A stretch of 42,533 nt of DNA from Desulfuromonadales bacterium (GCA_013349325.1 DUZX01000033.1:1-42533); one strand, 5' to 3'; shown: positions 6,179 through 16,397, counted from the first letter of the stretch. Made by a program: numbers and translations. Notes: generated from the letters alone by a model not told the origin.

Positions 6179-7594
6179 TTAAGCTCGTGACAGTAGTTCA
6201 ATGAGCTTGCCTGGCCAGAGTCCCAGTATGAGTATTGTTGTCGCTGCAGCTATCAGAACGGCGTATTCGGGGGCAGTAGGGATGCTTCTGGGCTGCGTGT
6301 CTTCAGTATTGTCGGCATGGTTGAAATAGAGGGCGACCACCACTCTCAGGTAGTAATAGACCGAGACGGCGGTCAGGAGGATACCTGTCACGGCCAGGGT
6401 TATTTCGCCGGAGCGGATGGCGGCGCTGAAAATCAGAAATTTGCCGGTAAAGCCGGCCGTAGGTGGAATACCGGCCAGGGCAAACAGGGAGAGAGCCAGC
6501 ACGCCGGCTGCAAACGGTTGCCGTGAGCCAACTCCTCGATAATCATCCAAGGTTTCTCCGCCACCATTCCGTTCGATAACGGTTATGGCGCCAAAGGCCG
6601 CCAGACTGATCGTTCCATAGGCGATGGCATAAAAGGCCGCCGCCTGATAACCGCCGCTTTTACCGGAAAGCAGGGCCAGTACGACATACCCCATCTGGGC
6701 GATGGAAGAGTACGCCATCAGGCGCCGGACATGATTCTGTCGCAGGGCGGCACAATTTCCGATCATCATCGAGAAGAGTGACAACGCACAGAGTGGTATC
6801 CGCAGGGCGCTGACATCAACAGCCTGGGGAAGAAGCAGAAGCAAAAAGAGGATCGTGGCTGCCTTGGAACCGCCGGAGAGAAACGCGACCACTGGTGCCG
6901 GAGCCCCTTGATACACATCCGGTGTCCAGAGATGGGCCGGAGCCAGTGACAGCTTGAATGCAAGGCCGGCCAGCAGGCAGCCCCAGCCGGCCAGGGCAAT
7001 CGGGTCCGGCGTGCCGCTCGTCAAGGTGAACTGCATCAGCTCGTGAAGAGAAAGTGTCCCGGAAACGGTGTATAAAAGGGCAATGCCGAAAGCCAGGAAA
7101 GCGGTGCTGAGCGCCCCCGGAAGCAGATATTTTAATCCGGTTTCCCCGGAGACCCCCCGCTGCAGATCGATTGCCACCAGAATATAGAAACCGAAACTCA
7201 TTGCTTCCAACCCCAGAAACAGCGTCAGCAGATTTGTCGCCGATGCCAGGGCCAGCATACCGAAGGTTGTAAAAAGTAGTACCGACGGATACTCCTCACC
7301 GCTGATGCCGCGCTCACGATTGTAGGCCACTGAAAGGCAGAGCACTCCGGCTGCCAGCAGGCAGAAGAATACCCCGAACAGGCGTGACAATCCTCCGGCT
7401 GAAAGCCCCAGTGTCGGTGCCGGAAGAGTTGGTGGTGACTGCATAAGCCAGAACGCGGCGCCCAGAGTTGCCGCCAGTGCGATCACGATTCCGATGTTGG
7501 TGGTGCGGGTAATTGCACCGACCAGCAACGTCACCAGCGCTCCGACAGCCAGCAGTATGATTGGTAGCGCTATGAAGAGATCCGTAGCTGTCAC
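6179..7594 (-). CDS. nuoN: NADH-quinone oxidoreductase subunit N
   Basis: An antiporter-like membrane subunit of complex I, 471 residues with about 14 transmembrane segments. It carries the proton-channel pattern of the family: FLGLEAMSFGFYILVA with the TM5 glutamate, FKLSLAPAHLWTPDVYQGAP with lysine and histidine, and MAYSSIAQMGYVVLAL. The start is taken as GTG 7594, whose GTGA overlaps the nuoM stop, giving VTATDLFIALPIILL; a longer in-frame ATG would run deep into nuoM. It is the last gene of the operon. It helps move protons using energy from NADH-to-quinone electron flow. Confidence 0.93.
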   Translation of the reverse strand: MTATDLFIALPIILLAVGALVTLLVGAITRTTNIGIVIALAATLGAAFWLMQSPPTLPAPTLGLSAGGLSRLFGVFFCLLAAGVLCLSVAYNRERGISGEEYPSVLLFTTFGMLALASATNLLTLFLGLEAMSFGFYILVAIDLQRGVSGETGLKYLLPGALSTAFLAFGIALLYTVSGTLSLHELMQFTLTSGTPDPIALAGWGCLLAGLAFKLSLAPAHLWTPDVYQGAPAPVVAFLSGGSKAATILFLLLLLPQAVDVSALRIPLCALSLFSMMIGNCAALRQNHVRRLMAYSSIAQMGYVVLALLSGKSGGYQAAAFYAIAYGTISLAAFGAITVIERNGGGETLDDYRGVGSRQPFAAGVLALSLFALAGIPPTAGFTGKFLIFSAAIRSGEITLAVTGILLTAVSVYYYLRVVVALYFNHADNTEDTQPRSIPTAPEYAVLIAAATTILILGLWPGKLIELLSRA

Positions 7595-9078
7595 GGCACC
7601 CCTCCCGTCAAAAGCGCAACCGGCTGTTTCAAAATGTCCAAAAGTGGCGCCGGATGCATACCGATGTAGATATCGCACAGCGCCAGAAAAGCCAGAACCG
7701 ACATCTCACGCAGCGTCAGGTCTGAGAGCGGCAGCGTGCGGCGCTCTTTTTGAAAAATAAGCTCCTGTATCAGCCGCACTGTGTAGACCAGCGGCAGGAT
7801 CACGCCGATAAACGCCAGGATTGTCGCGAGATGGGCCGCTTTGAACGAACCGGTCAGAACGAGGAATTCGCCGACAAAATTGTTCAGGCCGGGCAGTCCG
7901 GCTGATGCCATGGCAAACAGTACGAAGAAAACTGAGAAGAGCGGAATCTTGCCCCACAATCCCCCGTAATCCTCGATCTGGCGCGTGTGAGCGCGTTCAT
8001 CCAGCATCCCCACCAGCGCAAACAGAGCCGTTGTTGTCAGGCCATGATTGAGCATCTGCAAGAGCGCGCCCGAGAGCGCCACCGGTGTCCAGACCGCAAT
8101 ACCCAGGGCGACAAAGCCCATATGTCCGACACTGGAGTAGGCCACCAGCCGTTTCATATCTTTCTGGGCGAAGGCGATCCAGGAGGCGTAGATAATACCG
8201 GTTACCGCCAGGCCGATCAGGAGCGGTGTCAGTGTGCGGGCCGCTTCCGGAAAGAGCGGGTAGCCGAAACGGATCAGCCCGTAGGCGCCGGTTTTGAGCA
8301 GCAGACCGGCCAGAATCACGCTGCCGGCGGTCGGAGCGTCGGTATGTGCATCCGGAAGCCAGGTGTGCAGTGGCACAATCGGAAACTTGACCGCAAAGGC
8401 CAGCAGGAACGCAGCGTACAGCCAGAGGCCGGTAGCCGGAGAGAAGTGGGTGCCGAGCAGTGCGGCCAGACTGAAGCTGTACATGCCGCTCTGAGCTCCG
8501 TGAATCAGGTAGAGTGCGATGATGGCCAGCAGCATCAGCAGTGAACCGACAAGTGTGTACAGGAAAAACTTGACCGCCGAATAAATGTTGCGGCCATGCC
8601 CCCATATACCGATCAGAAAGAACATCGGAATCAGCATCAGCTCCCAGAAGAGGTAAAACAGGAACAGATCCAGCGAGAGAAATACACCGATGATGCCGGA
8701 CTCCATTGCCAAGAGGAGCAGGTAGTGCAGGGTAATTTTTTCCGTGATCGAGCGCCAGGAGACCAGCATGGCGATGACCGTGACAACGGTCGCCAGGATT
8801 ACCAGCAGCAGGCTGATACCGTCCATGCCGAGTATGTAGCGGATGCCGAGCTGTTCGATCCAGGGGAAATCTTCATAGAGGAAAAATCCCGCTGGAGCGC
8901 CCGCAGACGGGATTGCACCCTGGCAGAACCACGTGCTGCAGGCCAGCGCCGCTTCAAGCAGGGCGATGGCAAGGGCGGTAATTTTGGCTGTCTGTGCCCG
9001 CCCACCCATAAAGAGTAGCAGAAAACCTCCGGCCAGCGGGAGAAACACCAGACTTGTCAGCAGTAGCGAAGTGTTCAT
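7591..9078 (-). CDS. nuoM: NADH-quinone oxidoreductase subunit M
   Basis: An antiporter-like membrane subunit of complex I, 495 residues. Family blocks include LFYLFWELMLIPMFFLIGIWG (TM5 glutamate), FAVKFPIVPLHTWLPDAHTD (channel lysine and conserved His) and LVAYSSVGHMGFVALG. The start at ATG 9078 overlaps the nuoL stop in ATGA; an alternative ATG 12 bases upstream (MDDS...) is possible. It ends overlapping nuoN. Together with NuoL and NuoN it forms the three Mrp-like proton pumps. Confidence 0.95.
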   Translation of the reverse strand: MNTSLLLTSLVFLPLAGGFLLLFMGGRAQTAKITALAIALLEAALACSTWFCQGAIPSAGAPAGFFLYEDFPWIEQLGIRYILGMDGISLLLVILATVVTVIAMLVSWRSITEKITLHYLLLLAMESGIIGVFLSLDLFLFYLFWELMLIPMFFLIGIWGHGRNIYSAVKFFLYTLVGSLLMLLAIIALYLIHGAQSGMYSFSLAALLGTHFSPATGLWLYAAFLLAFAVKFPIVPLHTWLPDAHTDAPTAGSVILAGLLLKTGAYGLIRFGYPLFPEAARTLTPLLIGLAVTGIIYASWIAFAQKDMKRLVAYSSVGHMGFVALGIAVWTPVALSGALLQMLNHGLTTTALFALVGMLDERAHTRQIEDYGGLWGKIPLFSVFFVLFAMASAGLPGLNNFVGEFLVLTGSFKAAHLATILAFIGVILPLVYTVRLIQELIFQKERRTLPLSDLTLREMSVLAFLALCDIYIGMHPAPLLDILKQPVALLTGGVP

Positions 9079-11012
9079 GCTGTCATCCACGCCAGCCAGG
9101 CGATCATCAGCGCGGCAGCGATCGCCATGCCGGTCAGCGACAGGGAAACACGTCCCTGTCCCAGTCCGCCCAACATGTTTCCGAACCGACCCAGCTGAGT
9201 TGACGTACGATCCAGATTGTCATCGATACACCCTTCGTCAACCCGTTGCCACAGGAGCGTTGCCAGCCGGACATACGGGCGCACAAACAGCAGGTCATAC
9301 AACTGATCCACCCGCCACCCTTCACGTAAAAAAGCCTGTAGACCCCGCGCCGGCTGCTGCGCTTCGCTCAGGCGCAAGGAGCGCCGCTGTCCGCCGTAGC
9401 GTAGCCAGGCGGTTGCCGTTCCTGCCAGGGCAACAATGGCGGCGCTCCCCTGCAACAGCAGTTCGGTTGCGTGAGGCAGAGTCGGCTCGTGACCGGTAAG
9501 TGGCGCCAGAAACGAGTGCAATAAGCCGCCCCCCAGATATTCCGGCAGGTTAAGCAGGCCACCGCCAAGCCCCAGAAGTGCCAGCGGGATTAAAGGCCAC
9601 TCCATGATGCGCGGCAGCGGTCCGACTCCGCTCACCATCCGCTTATCCTTATTCTCAGTAAGATCCGCCCCATCTACTGCCTGGTGGCTGAGCGGAGTCG
9701 AAGGCCCGCCAAACACCACCAGCAGCATGCGCATGGTATAGACAGCCGTAATAAACGCCGTCATCAGACCCACGAGATACAGCCCGCCGTACAGCATACC
9801 ACCCGTGCGCCAGACCGCACTCAGGATACCGTCCTTGCTGAAAAAGCCTCCTGTCAGTGGCAGGCCGGCCAGACAGAGTGCCCCGGCCAGAAACGGCCAG
9901 TAGGTGCCAGGGAGTTTGTGACGCAAGCCCCCCATGCGGAAGATGTCCTGTTCGTGGTGCAGGGTGGTAATAACGCAGCCGGCCCCCAGAAACAGTAGCG
10001 CCTTGAAGAAGGCGTGTACCAGAAGATGGAAGGTGGCGGCCGTGATCGCTCCAGACCCGACCCCCAGCATCATGTAGCCGATCTGGCTGATGGTGGAAAA
10101 AGCCAGGATTCGTTTCAAATCGCGTTGTGCTACTGCGCAGGTCGCGCCGTAAAAGGCGGTCAGCGCACCGGTGATGGCGATTGCAGCGCTAACGGTAGTA
10201 GAGGAGCCGATCAGCGGGAACATGCGCATCAACAGGTAAACCCCGGCAGTTACCATGGTGGCGGCATGAATCTGAGCCGAAACCGGGGTCGGACCAGCCA
10301 TGGCATCCGGCAGCCAGACCATCAGCGGCACCTGGGCCGATTTGCCCATGGCTGCCAGCAGCATCAAAAGACCAAGGGCGGTGACAATGCCGACCGGCAG
10401 AAGATTGCCCATCTGGTTCAAACGGGTGATCGATTCGGTGCCGAACAGTTCAAACATCCAGACGATGGCGATCCCCAGGCCGATATCTCCAATACGCGTA
10501 ACGATGAAGGCCTTGCGACCGGCAGTCGCGTTCTTCGGATCGGAGTACCAGAATCCAATCAGGGCGTAAGAGCAGAAGCCGACCCCTTCCCACCCCAGAT
10601 ACAAAAGTGGCAGGTTCTCAGCCAGCACTAACGTCAGCATGGCTGCCACGAACAGGTTCAACAGGGCAAAAAAACGTACGTAGCAGTGATCGTCGCGCAT
10701 GTATCCCACGGCATAGAGATGGATCAATCCGCAGACAAAGGTGATCATCAGGCAGAGCGAAAGCGAAAGCGGGTCAAGATACAGGGTAAGTGGGGCTTTG
10801 AAGTCGAAATCGGACAACCAGGTGGCGATTTCCACGACTTCAGGTGACCGGTAGGAATAAGCAGCGGTCAGCGCAGCAGCACAACTGCCCCAGATAACGG
10901 CGCAGGCAACGAACTCGCTTGAACGGCGGGAAAACAGTCTGCCCCCCAGCAGTGCATTGGAGATTCCGCCCAGCAGCGGAAGCAGAATTATGAGTTCGAG
11001 GTAGAGTTTCAT
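9075..11012 (-). CDS. nuoL: NADH-quinone oxidoreductase subunit L
   Basis: A 645-residue distal antiporter-like subunit. It contains NLPLLYLGWEGVGFCSYALI (TM5 Glu), GKSAQVPLMVWLPDAMAGPT with the conserved Lys and the PVSAQIHAATMV loop, and the C-terminal amphipathic region (about 525-645) that forms the lateral helix along NuoM and NuoN. The length is normal for NuoL. ATG 11012 overlaps the end of nuoK. All key residues of the pump appear present. Confidence 0.95.
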   Translation of the reverse strand: MKLYLELIILLPLLGGISNALLGGRLFSRRSSEFVACAVIWGSCAAALTAAYSYRSPEVVEIATWLSDFDFKAPLTLYLDPLSLSLCLMITFVCGLIHLYAVGYMRDDHCYVRFFALLNLFVAAMLTLVLAENLPLLYLGWEGVGFCSYALIGFWYSDPKNATAGRKAFIVTRIGDIGLGIAIVWMFELFGTESITRLNQMGNLLPVGIVTALGLLMLLAAMGKSAQVPLMVWLPDAMAGPTPVSAQIHAATMVTAGVYLLMRMFPLIGSSTTVSAAIAITGALTAFYGATCAVAQRDLKRILAFSTISQIGYMMLGVGSGAITAATFHLLVHAFFKALLFLGAGCVITTLHHEQDIFRMGGLRHKLPGTYWPFLAGALCLAGLPLTGGFFSKDGILSAVWRTGGMLYGGLYLVGLMTAFITAVYTMRMLLVVFGGPSTPLSHQAVDGADLTENKDKRMVSGVGPLPRIMEWPLIPLALLGLGGGLLNLPEYLGGGLLHSFLAPLTGHEPTLPHATELLLQGSAAIVALAGTATAWLRYGGQRRSLRLSEAQQPARGLQAFLREGWRVDQLYDLLFVRPYVRLATLLWQRVDEGCIDDNLDRTSTQLGRFGNMLGGLGQGRVSLSLTGMAIAAALMIAWLAWMTA

Positions 11013-11320
11013 TGGTCCTGTAGCTCCCTGAATTCATCCGTGTCTACGGTGTTCCGGCGGCGGTGCAGATAGACCACCAGCGCCAGGGCCAGTGAAACCT
11101 CTGCCGATGTCATGGCCATGATCATCAAGGCAAACACCTGGCCGTCGGCCGTCCCCCAGTGGCAGGCCCCCCCGACGAATACCAGCATGGCGGCGTTGAG
11201 CATGATTTCAATACCGATCAGCATCATGATCACGTTACTGCGCCAGACCAGCGTGCAGATCAGCCCCAGACAGAACAGTATGACAGCCAGGACCAGGACA
11301 TGCGCCAGAGGAACGATCAT
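11009..11320 (-). CDS. nuoK: NADH-quinone oxidoreductase subunit K
   Basis: A small 103-residue membrane subunit with three transmembrane helices. The signature GIEIMLNAAMLVFVG holds one buried glutamate, and a second lies in MIMAMTSAEVSLALALVVYL. Both are part of the proton path near the quinone chamber. The start is ATG 11320, whose ATGA overlaps the end of nuoJ; a longer upstream reading of this frame is only the shadow of nuoJ. Its C-terminal tail (RRRNTVDTDEFRELQDQ) is charged and cytosolic. Confidence 0.95.
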   Translation of the reverse strand: MIVPLAHVLVLAVILFCLGLICTLVWRSNVIMMLIGIEIMLNAAMLVFVGGACHWGTADGQVFALMIMAMTSAEVSLALALVVYLHRRRNTVDTDEFRELQDQ

Positions 11321-11805
11321 GGTGCCCGCCTCCTGCCAAGGTAGAGTGCGCCGACAACTGCAAACAGCAGCTGCATCGAGATGATCTCGATGGCGACGCC
11401 GTATTTCCGGAACAGGGTCACGGCGAACTCCCGAACGGTGATTGCGCTGGAGGTATGGGGAGCAGTGACATAACCTGCTGCCAGCACTCCGATCGATACC
11501 AGAATGATGACCCCCAGGATGGCCGGCAGGAGCCACTGCCGCAGTCCAGGGCGACCGGCTTGATCGGTACGCCCCGGGTCGAGCATCATGATCACGAACA
11601 TAAACAGCACCATAACTGCGCCGGCATAGATGATGACCTCAAACATGGCAATCAGCGGCGCAGCCAGCAGGAAGAAGATCGCCGCCAGGCTGAAGAAAGA
11701 GGTCACCAGATGCACGATGGCATGCACCGGATGTTTTTCGGTAATCGCCAGGATGGTGCCGATGACGGTCACGACCGCCAGTATGTAGAAGAGGTAGGTT
11801 TCCAT
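11317..11805 (-). CDS. nuoJ: NADH-quinone oxidoreductase subunit J
   Basis: A 162-residue membrane subunit with five predicted helices. The family hallmark is the TM3 segment FEVIIYAGAVMVLFMFVIMM, which contains the pi-bulge that changes shape during turnover, and HPVHAIVHLVTSFFSLAAIF lies upstream. It starts at ATG 11805, one base after the nuoI stop codon. The C-terminus (LYLGRRRAP) is short and basic. It connects NuoH with the antiporter-like chain. Confidence 0.94.
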   Translation of the reverse strand: METYLFYILAVVTVIGTILAITEKHPVHAIVHLVTSFFSLAAIFFLLAAPLIAMFEVIIYAGAVMVLFMFVIMMLDPGRTDQAGRPGLRQWLLPAILGVIILVSIGVLAAGYVTAPHTSSAITVREFAVTLFRKYGVAIEIISMQLLFAVVGALYLGRRRAP

Positions 11806-11806
11806 A

Positions 11807-12337
11807 TCAAGGCATCAAACCCCGTACATCCACCGGCGGCAGTTCCTCTGCTCCGTTGCCGCGTGGCTGGGTCACCGCGATACCGGCATGCCGGTAGAAG
11901 TTGTAATCGGCTGATTTGCCGCAGCCGTCGATCAGCAGATCTTCCTTCTCGTAGATCAGGTTCATGATATCCCGGGTGCAGATTTCATAGTCGGGGGTCA
12001 TCTGGATGGCCAGGGTAGGGCAGGCCTCGGCGCAAAGCCCGCAGAAGATGCAGCGTGCAAAGTTGATCCGGAACCATTCGGCATACCGTCTGCCGCCATC
12101 TCCTTCGGCCGGCTGCATCGATATGCAATCCACCGGACAGGCCGCCGAGCAGAGCTGGCAGGCCACACAGCGCTCGCCCCCCTCCGGGTCGCGCGTCAGC
12201 ACAATCCGGGCCCGGTAGCGGGGGTAGGGCTGGCGCCGCTGCTCTGGATACTGGATCGTCACCGGCCTGCGGAAGATGTGCTTCCAGGTAATCCACATGC
12301 CGGTCATAAGCGCTGTCATGTCGGAAAATATCTTCAT
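11807..12337 (-). CDS. nuoI: NADH-quinone oxidoreductase subunit I (2x 4Fe-4S)
   Basis: A 176-residue peripheral-arm subunit carrying the N6a and N6b clusters. Two ferredoxin motifs are visible: CVACQLCSAACPVDC and CIFCGLCAEACPTLA, each CxxCxxCxxxCP. The N-terminus (TALMTGMWITWKHIFRRPVT) is the membrane-proximal helix. It passes electrons from the NuoG chain to the NuoB cluster N2. It begins one base from the end of nuoH. The 40-residue C-terminal tail after the second cluster is ordinary. Confidence 0.96.
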   Translation of the reverse strand: MKIFSDMTALMTGMWITWKHIFRRPVTIQYPEQRRQPYPRYRARIVLTRDPEGGERCVACQLCSAACPVDCISMQPAEGDGGRRYAEWFRINFARCIFCGLCAEACPTLAIQMTPDYEICTRDIMNLIYEKEDLLIDGCGKSADYNFYRHAGIAVTQPRGNGAEELPPVDVRGLMP

Positions 12338-13330
12338 TCAGCCCCTCAAAACGAGCCACCAGCCGGTCACAAGAATATTGACCAGTGCCAGTGGCGTCAG
12401 GATCTTCCAGCCGAAATGCATCAATTGATCGTAGCGCAGGCGGGGCAGGGTGCCGCGCATCCAGATAAACAGAAAGGCAAACGCCAGTACCTTGCCTGAA
12501 AACCAGATCACCGGCGGCAGCCAGGGGCCGTGCCAGCCCCCCAGGAAAAACGTGGCCGCCAGCCCCCCCAGCACGATGATGTTGATGTATTCCCCCACGA
12601 AAAACAGACCGAAACGCATGCCGGAGTATTCGGTGTGGAAACCGGCTACGAGTTCCCCCTCCGCTTCAGGCAGATCGAAGGGGATCCGTTTGCATTCAGC
12701 GGCGATGCTGATCAGAAAAATGATAAAAGCCAGCGGCTGATAGACGATAAACCAGCAGCCGGACTGGGCGGCGACGATATCTGACAGCCGGAAGGAACGG
12801 GCCAGCATGACGACCGGCACCAGCGACAAGCCCATGGAGAGCTCGTACGATATCAGCTGCGCCAGCCCGCGAATACTCCCCAACAGGGCATATTTTGAAT
12901 TCGAAGCCCAGCCACCCAGGGCAACTCCGTAGACCGCAATCGAGGAGAGCGCCAAAAAGAGAAGCAGCCCCACGTTCAGGTCGGAGATCTGTAACTCCAC
13001 GCTATGGCCGAAAACCGTCAGCGGCGCACCAAAGGGGATGACGGCAAAAATCATGATGGCCGGGATGGCCGCCATGGCCGGTGCCAGATAAAACAACCAC
13101 TTGTCCGCGCCGATCGGCCGGAAATCCTCCTTGGTCAACAGCTTGATCAGATCGGCCAGCGGCTGCAAAAGTCCAAACGGGCCGACGCGGTTGGGCCCTT
13201 TACGATCCTGAATCCAGGCCAGCACTTTACGCTCGGCAAAAACCAGGTAGGCCGCCAGGGTCAGGATTACGAAGAAGACCAGAGCTATTTTGGCTCCTAT
13301 CAGGGTTATGTCGATCGGATCATAACTCAT
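12338..13330 (-). CDS. nuoH: NADH-quinone oxidoreductase subunit H
   Basis: A 330-residue membrane subunit that forms the quinone-binding chamber at the junction with the peripheral arm. Signatures are [20 protein letters not shown] (first cytosolic loop) and [20 protein letters not shown] with the acidic E-channel residues, then [18 protein letters not shown]. About eight helices. ATG 13330 overlaps the nuoG stop by 4 bases. Confidence 0.96.
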   Translation of the reverse strand: MSYDPIDITLIGAKIALVFFVILTLAAYLVFAERKVLAWIQDRKGPNRVGPFGLLQPLADLIKLLTKEDFRPIGADKWLFYLAPAMAAIPAIMIFAVIPFGAPLTVFGHSVELQISDLNVGLLLFLALSSIAVYGVALGGWASNSKYALLGSIRGLAQLISYELSMGLSLVPVVMLARSFRLSDIVAAQSGCWFIVYQPLAFIIFLISIAAECKRIPFDLPEAEGELVAGFHTEYSGMRFGLFFVGEYINIIVLGGLAATFFLGGWHGPWLPPVIWFSGKVLAFAFLFIWMRGTLPRLRYDQLMHFGWKILTPLALVNILVTGWWLVLRG

Positions 13331-15150
13331 GACAGCCCTCTGTTGCCGTCATCCAGCAGTTTAATCAGCCTGGCCAGCAGTTGCCGGGCGGGCAGAGCCT
13401 CACCACCCGTTGCGGTGCTGCGATGGATGTGGGGTGGGTGACCGGCCGGATCAAGTCCTTTGACCGGGACTCCCGGGTTCATGACCTTTGAAAAATGTTG
13501 CGCTCTGCCTTCATAATTTATGTAGCTGCCATTCATCTCAACCCAGGCGGTTGTCGGGATAACGATCTGCGCTGCCTGAACCGTTGCTGTTGCCTGCCAA
13601 TCAAGAGCGGCAACAAACGGAATTTTTCCAAGCAAAGCTGCCGGGATGTCGGCCTCTATCGAGATTATTCCTTTGATCTCCCCATCCGCCAGAGCCTCTT
13701 CCAGGCTGATTGCACCATGCTCACGCATCAACAGCGCTGTTCCAAAGCTGTTGGCGGCGGGAAACAGGGGGGCGATTTTGAGTCGGCTGTGTCCTTCCAG
13801 AAGCTTGTCGAGCTGGTCAGTTTCGGCAGACAGATTACAGATGATAACCGGCCTTTCAGCCTCTGCCAGCGGTACATCATCCAGGGTCGCACGTAGGGTG
13901 AATTCACACGGTAGGGTGATTTTATGCTCGATCACATACACTGTGGCACCGCTTCTCCAGGCCTGTCGAATCGCCATGGCCATCATCGGGGCTTCGTTCA
14001 GCGGATCGCAACCGTAGACAACGATACAATCGGACTTCCGAACGTCCTGCTGTGATGCGCTACTTCCGGTGTGCACCAGCTCAACGAATGAGCTGGTTTC
14101 GGTAGATTCTTTTCGCGTCGTACGGTAGCAGAGTGCGCCGGCTGCGATGCGGAGCGCCAGCTGTGGCAGCAGCTCTGCAGCTTCCTGAGCCATGCGCGAT
14201 GAACCGACGACGGCGATGCTGCCGGGGCCATGGAGTTCTCCGAGTGCGTGTATGCGTAGCAGGAGAGTATCCAGCGCATCTTCAACGCAGCTTTCTCTGC
14301 TGTCTACGACTGCATGGCGCGGTCGCAGCGGAGCATTCACGGCGCTGTTCGCAAAACGACCCCGATCACAGATGAACCAGCCGTTAACGGCATCATTCCG
14401 GCGGGCAACGGTCTTGAGCAGTTCACGATAGCGGGCTACCGGCGTCGTGTTGCAACCCAGTGAACAGCCGGGACAGACCGATGGCGCCATATCGTAGTCC
14501 CAGTAGCGGGCACGAAATCGGGCGGTTTTATCGGTAAAAACTCCGGTCGGGCAGATATCGACCAGATTGCCTGAGAAAGGAGATTCTAATTGCCCCTCCT
14601 GAAAACGACCGAAATAGACCCGCCCGGCGCTCCCCATGACACCGAAGTCCGTGCCACCGGCATACTCCTGATAGTAGCGGACACAGCGGTAGCACTGGAT
14701 GCAGCGGTTCATTTCGTGTTCGATGTATGGGCCGAGATATTGGTTGACATGAGTCCGCTTTTTGCCGCTGTAGCGCCGGATACCATGCCCGCCGGCAATC
14801 GTATAATCCTGTAATTGACATTCGCCCCCTTCATCACAGACCGGGCAGTCGTGGGGATGATTGATCATCAGCCACTCGATAACGTGCCGCCGCATGGCTA
14901 CGGCTTCGGGATCGGTCGTTGAAACCACCATGCCCTCCTGGGCCGGCAGCATGCAGGACATCTGAATCCCCTTGACCGGGCCATCCAGCAGTTTGACGGC
15001 GCAGACCCGGCAGGCCCCCGCCCTGCCCAGCGCCGGATGCCAGCAGAAGTGCGGAATCGGGATATCCACCGACTGCGCAGCTTCCAGCAGGGTAGTTCCC
15101 TCGGCAACCTCAACCGTTATGTCATCGATGATCAGCTTCGGCATGGACAT
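13327..15150 (-). CDS. nuoG: NADH-quinone oxidoreductase subunit G
   Basis: The iron-sulfur scaffold of the peripheral arm, 607 residues. The order is a 2Fe-2S domain (residues about 1-80, GACRVCAVKLLDG), HDCPVCDEGGEC (His-Cys3 cluster), CIQCYRCVRY and DICPTGVFTDKTARFRARYW (ferredoxin clusters), then CPGCSLGCN with FICDRGRF, a 4Fe-4S motif like N7, and a molybdopterin-oxidoreductase-like domain lacking cofactor. It is shorter than the roughly 900-residue E. coli NuoG. Starts at ATG 15150 (MSMPKL) or ATG 15144 (MPKL) are both possible. It slightly overlaps nuoF. Confidence 0.94.
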   Translation of the reverse strand: MSMPKLIIDDITVEVAEGTTLLEAAQSVDIPIPHFCWHPALGRAGACRVCAVKLLDGPVKGIQMSCMLPAQEGMVVSTTDPEAVAMRRHVIEWLMINHPHDCPVCDEGGECQLQDYTIAGGHGIRRYSGKKRTHVNQYLGPYIEHEMNRCIQCYRCVRYYQEYAGGTDFGVMGSAGRVYFGRFQEGQLESPFSGNLVDICPTGVFTDKTARFRARYWDYDMAPSVCPGCSLGCNTTPVARYRELLKTVARRNDAVNGWFICDRGRFANSAVNAPLRPRHAVVDSRESCVEDALDTLLLRIHALGELHGPGSIAVVGSSRMAQEAAELLPQLALRIAAGALCYRTTRKESTETSSFVELVHTGSSASQQDVRKSDCIVVYGCDPLNEAPMMAMAIRQAWRSGATVYVIEHKITLPCEFTLRATLDDVPLAEAERPVIICNLSAETDQLDKLLEGHSRLKIAPLFPAANSFGTALLMREHGAISLEEALADGEIKGIISIEADIPAALLGKIPFVAALDWQATATVQAAQIVIPTTAWVEMNGSYINYEGRAQHFSKVMNPGVPVKGLDPAGHPPHIHRSTATGGEALPARQLLARLIKLLDDGNRGLS

Positions 15151-16397
15151 TTCCCGTTACGATTATGCTCCCTGATTTCATCCTCAAAGTGCCTGAGCAG
15201 GCCATCCACCGGCCCCATGGCACCGGGCGCCAGGGCACAGAATGCGTAGTTCAGATACTTGATATGTTCCCGCAGTATTTCGATATGCTCGTCACTCCCC
15301 TGTCCGGATTCGATGGTTTCCAGCAGATTGACTACGAAAGGGAGCCCTTCACGACAGGGGGTACACCAGCCGCACGATTCTCGGGCGTAGAAGCGCACCA
15401 GGTTGAGAGTGGCTGCCACCATGCACGTTTTGTGGTCGAACACGACGATACCGCCGGTTCCTAGCCGCGAACCGGCCTTGGCTACCGGATCAAAATCCAT
15501 CGGAATATTCCAGTGATCTGCCGTGAAGTAGGGGGTCGAGGCGCCTCCCGGCAGACAGGCCTTGAAGCTGCTTCCCGGTCGCATGCCGCCGCAGGGGCCG
15601 CCGATAATGTCGCCCAGTTTCATCCCCAGCGGCAACTCAAAACAGGCCGGATGTGTCACATGCCCGCTGATACAGAACAGCTTCATGCCAGCCGCCTCGG
15701 GTGTGGCGGCTGTCGCTTTGAACCAGGCGGGACCGTTGGCAATAATATACGGAATATTGGCCAGACTCTCGACATTGTTGACGACGGTCGGTCCGCCCCA
15801 GAGACCTTTGATGGCCGGAAAAGGTGGCTTGGCGCGCGGATTGGCCCGTTTCCCCTCCAGGGCGTTCATCAGGGCGGTCTCTTCGCCGCAGATGTAACGC
15901 CCGGCCGAAACATGCACATCGATAGCGCAGTCAAATCCGCTCCCCAGAATATTCTCGCCCAGCAGGCCGGCAGCAGCGGCTTCACTGATGGCCCGTTGCA
16001 GATTGGCAGCGGCCTGTTCATAGCCGCGCCGGATGAAGATAAAAGCGTGCCGCACCCCGATGGCATAGCAGGCCAGAGTGATCCCTTCTATAAGTGAATA
16101 AGGATTGGCCTCGAGCAGAATGCGGTCTTTGTAGGTACCCGGCTCCATCTCATCGCAATTACAGATCAACCAGCGCGGACCGGGCAGATTGCGCGGCACG
16201 AACGACCACTTCTTGCCGGTCGGAAAACCGGCCCCGCCGCGTCCGCGCAAGCCGGAATCAATCACCACCTGCTGCACTTCGTCTGGTGTCATAGCGGCAA
16301 GCGCCTTTTTCAATGCAGTGAAGCCACCTTCTGTCTGATACTCGGCAAAGGTGACACAGCGGCCCGGCTTGTTATGTTGAAAGAGGATCTGTTCCAT
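15132..16397 (-). CDS. nuoF: NADH-quinone oxidoreductase subunit F
   Basis: The NADH- and FMN-binding subunit, 421 residues. GLRGRGGAGFPTGKKW is the glycine-rich nucleotide loop, CNCDEMEPGTYKDR and ICGEETALMNALEGKR are further FMN/NADH-site blocks, and ESCGWCTPCREG plus a distal Cys (YAFCALAPGA) bind cluster N3. It oxidises NADH and starts electron flow into the arm. It begins one base from the nuoE stop and overlaps nuoG. Confidence 0.96.
   Translation of the reverse strand: MEQILFQHNKPGRCVTFAEYQTEGGFTALKKALAAMTPDEVQQVVIDSGLRGRGGAGFPTGKKWSFVPRNLPGPRWLICNCDEMEPGTYKDRILLEANPYSLIEGITLACYAIGVRHAFIFIRRGYEQAAANLQRAISEAAAAGLLGENILGSGFDCAIDVHVSAGRYICGEETALMNALEGKRANPRAKPPFPAIKGLWGGPTVVNNVESLANIPYIIANGPAWFKATAATPEAAGMKLFCISGHVTHPACFELPLGMKLGDIIGGPCGGMRPGSSFKACLPGGASTPYFTADHWNIPMDFDPVAKAGSRLGTGGIVVFDHKTCMVAATLNLVRFYARESCGWCTPCREGLPFVVNLLETIESGQGSDEHIEILREHIKYLNYAFCALAPGAMGPVDGLLRHFEDEIREHNRNGKCPCRS

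Noticed and set aside
7595-7678. Longer N-terminus for NuoN (ATG 7678)
   Set aside because: It would overlap nuoM by almost 90 bases; the residues do not look like a membrane leader, and the GTGA overlap start gives the normal length.
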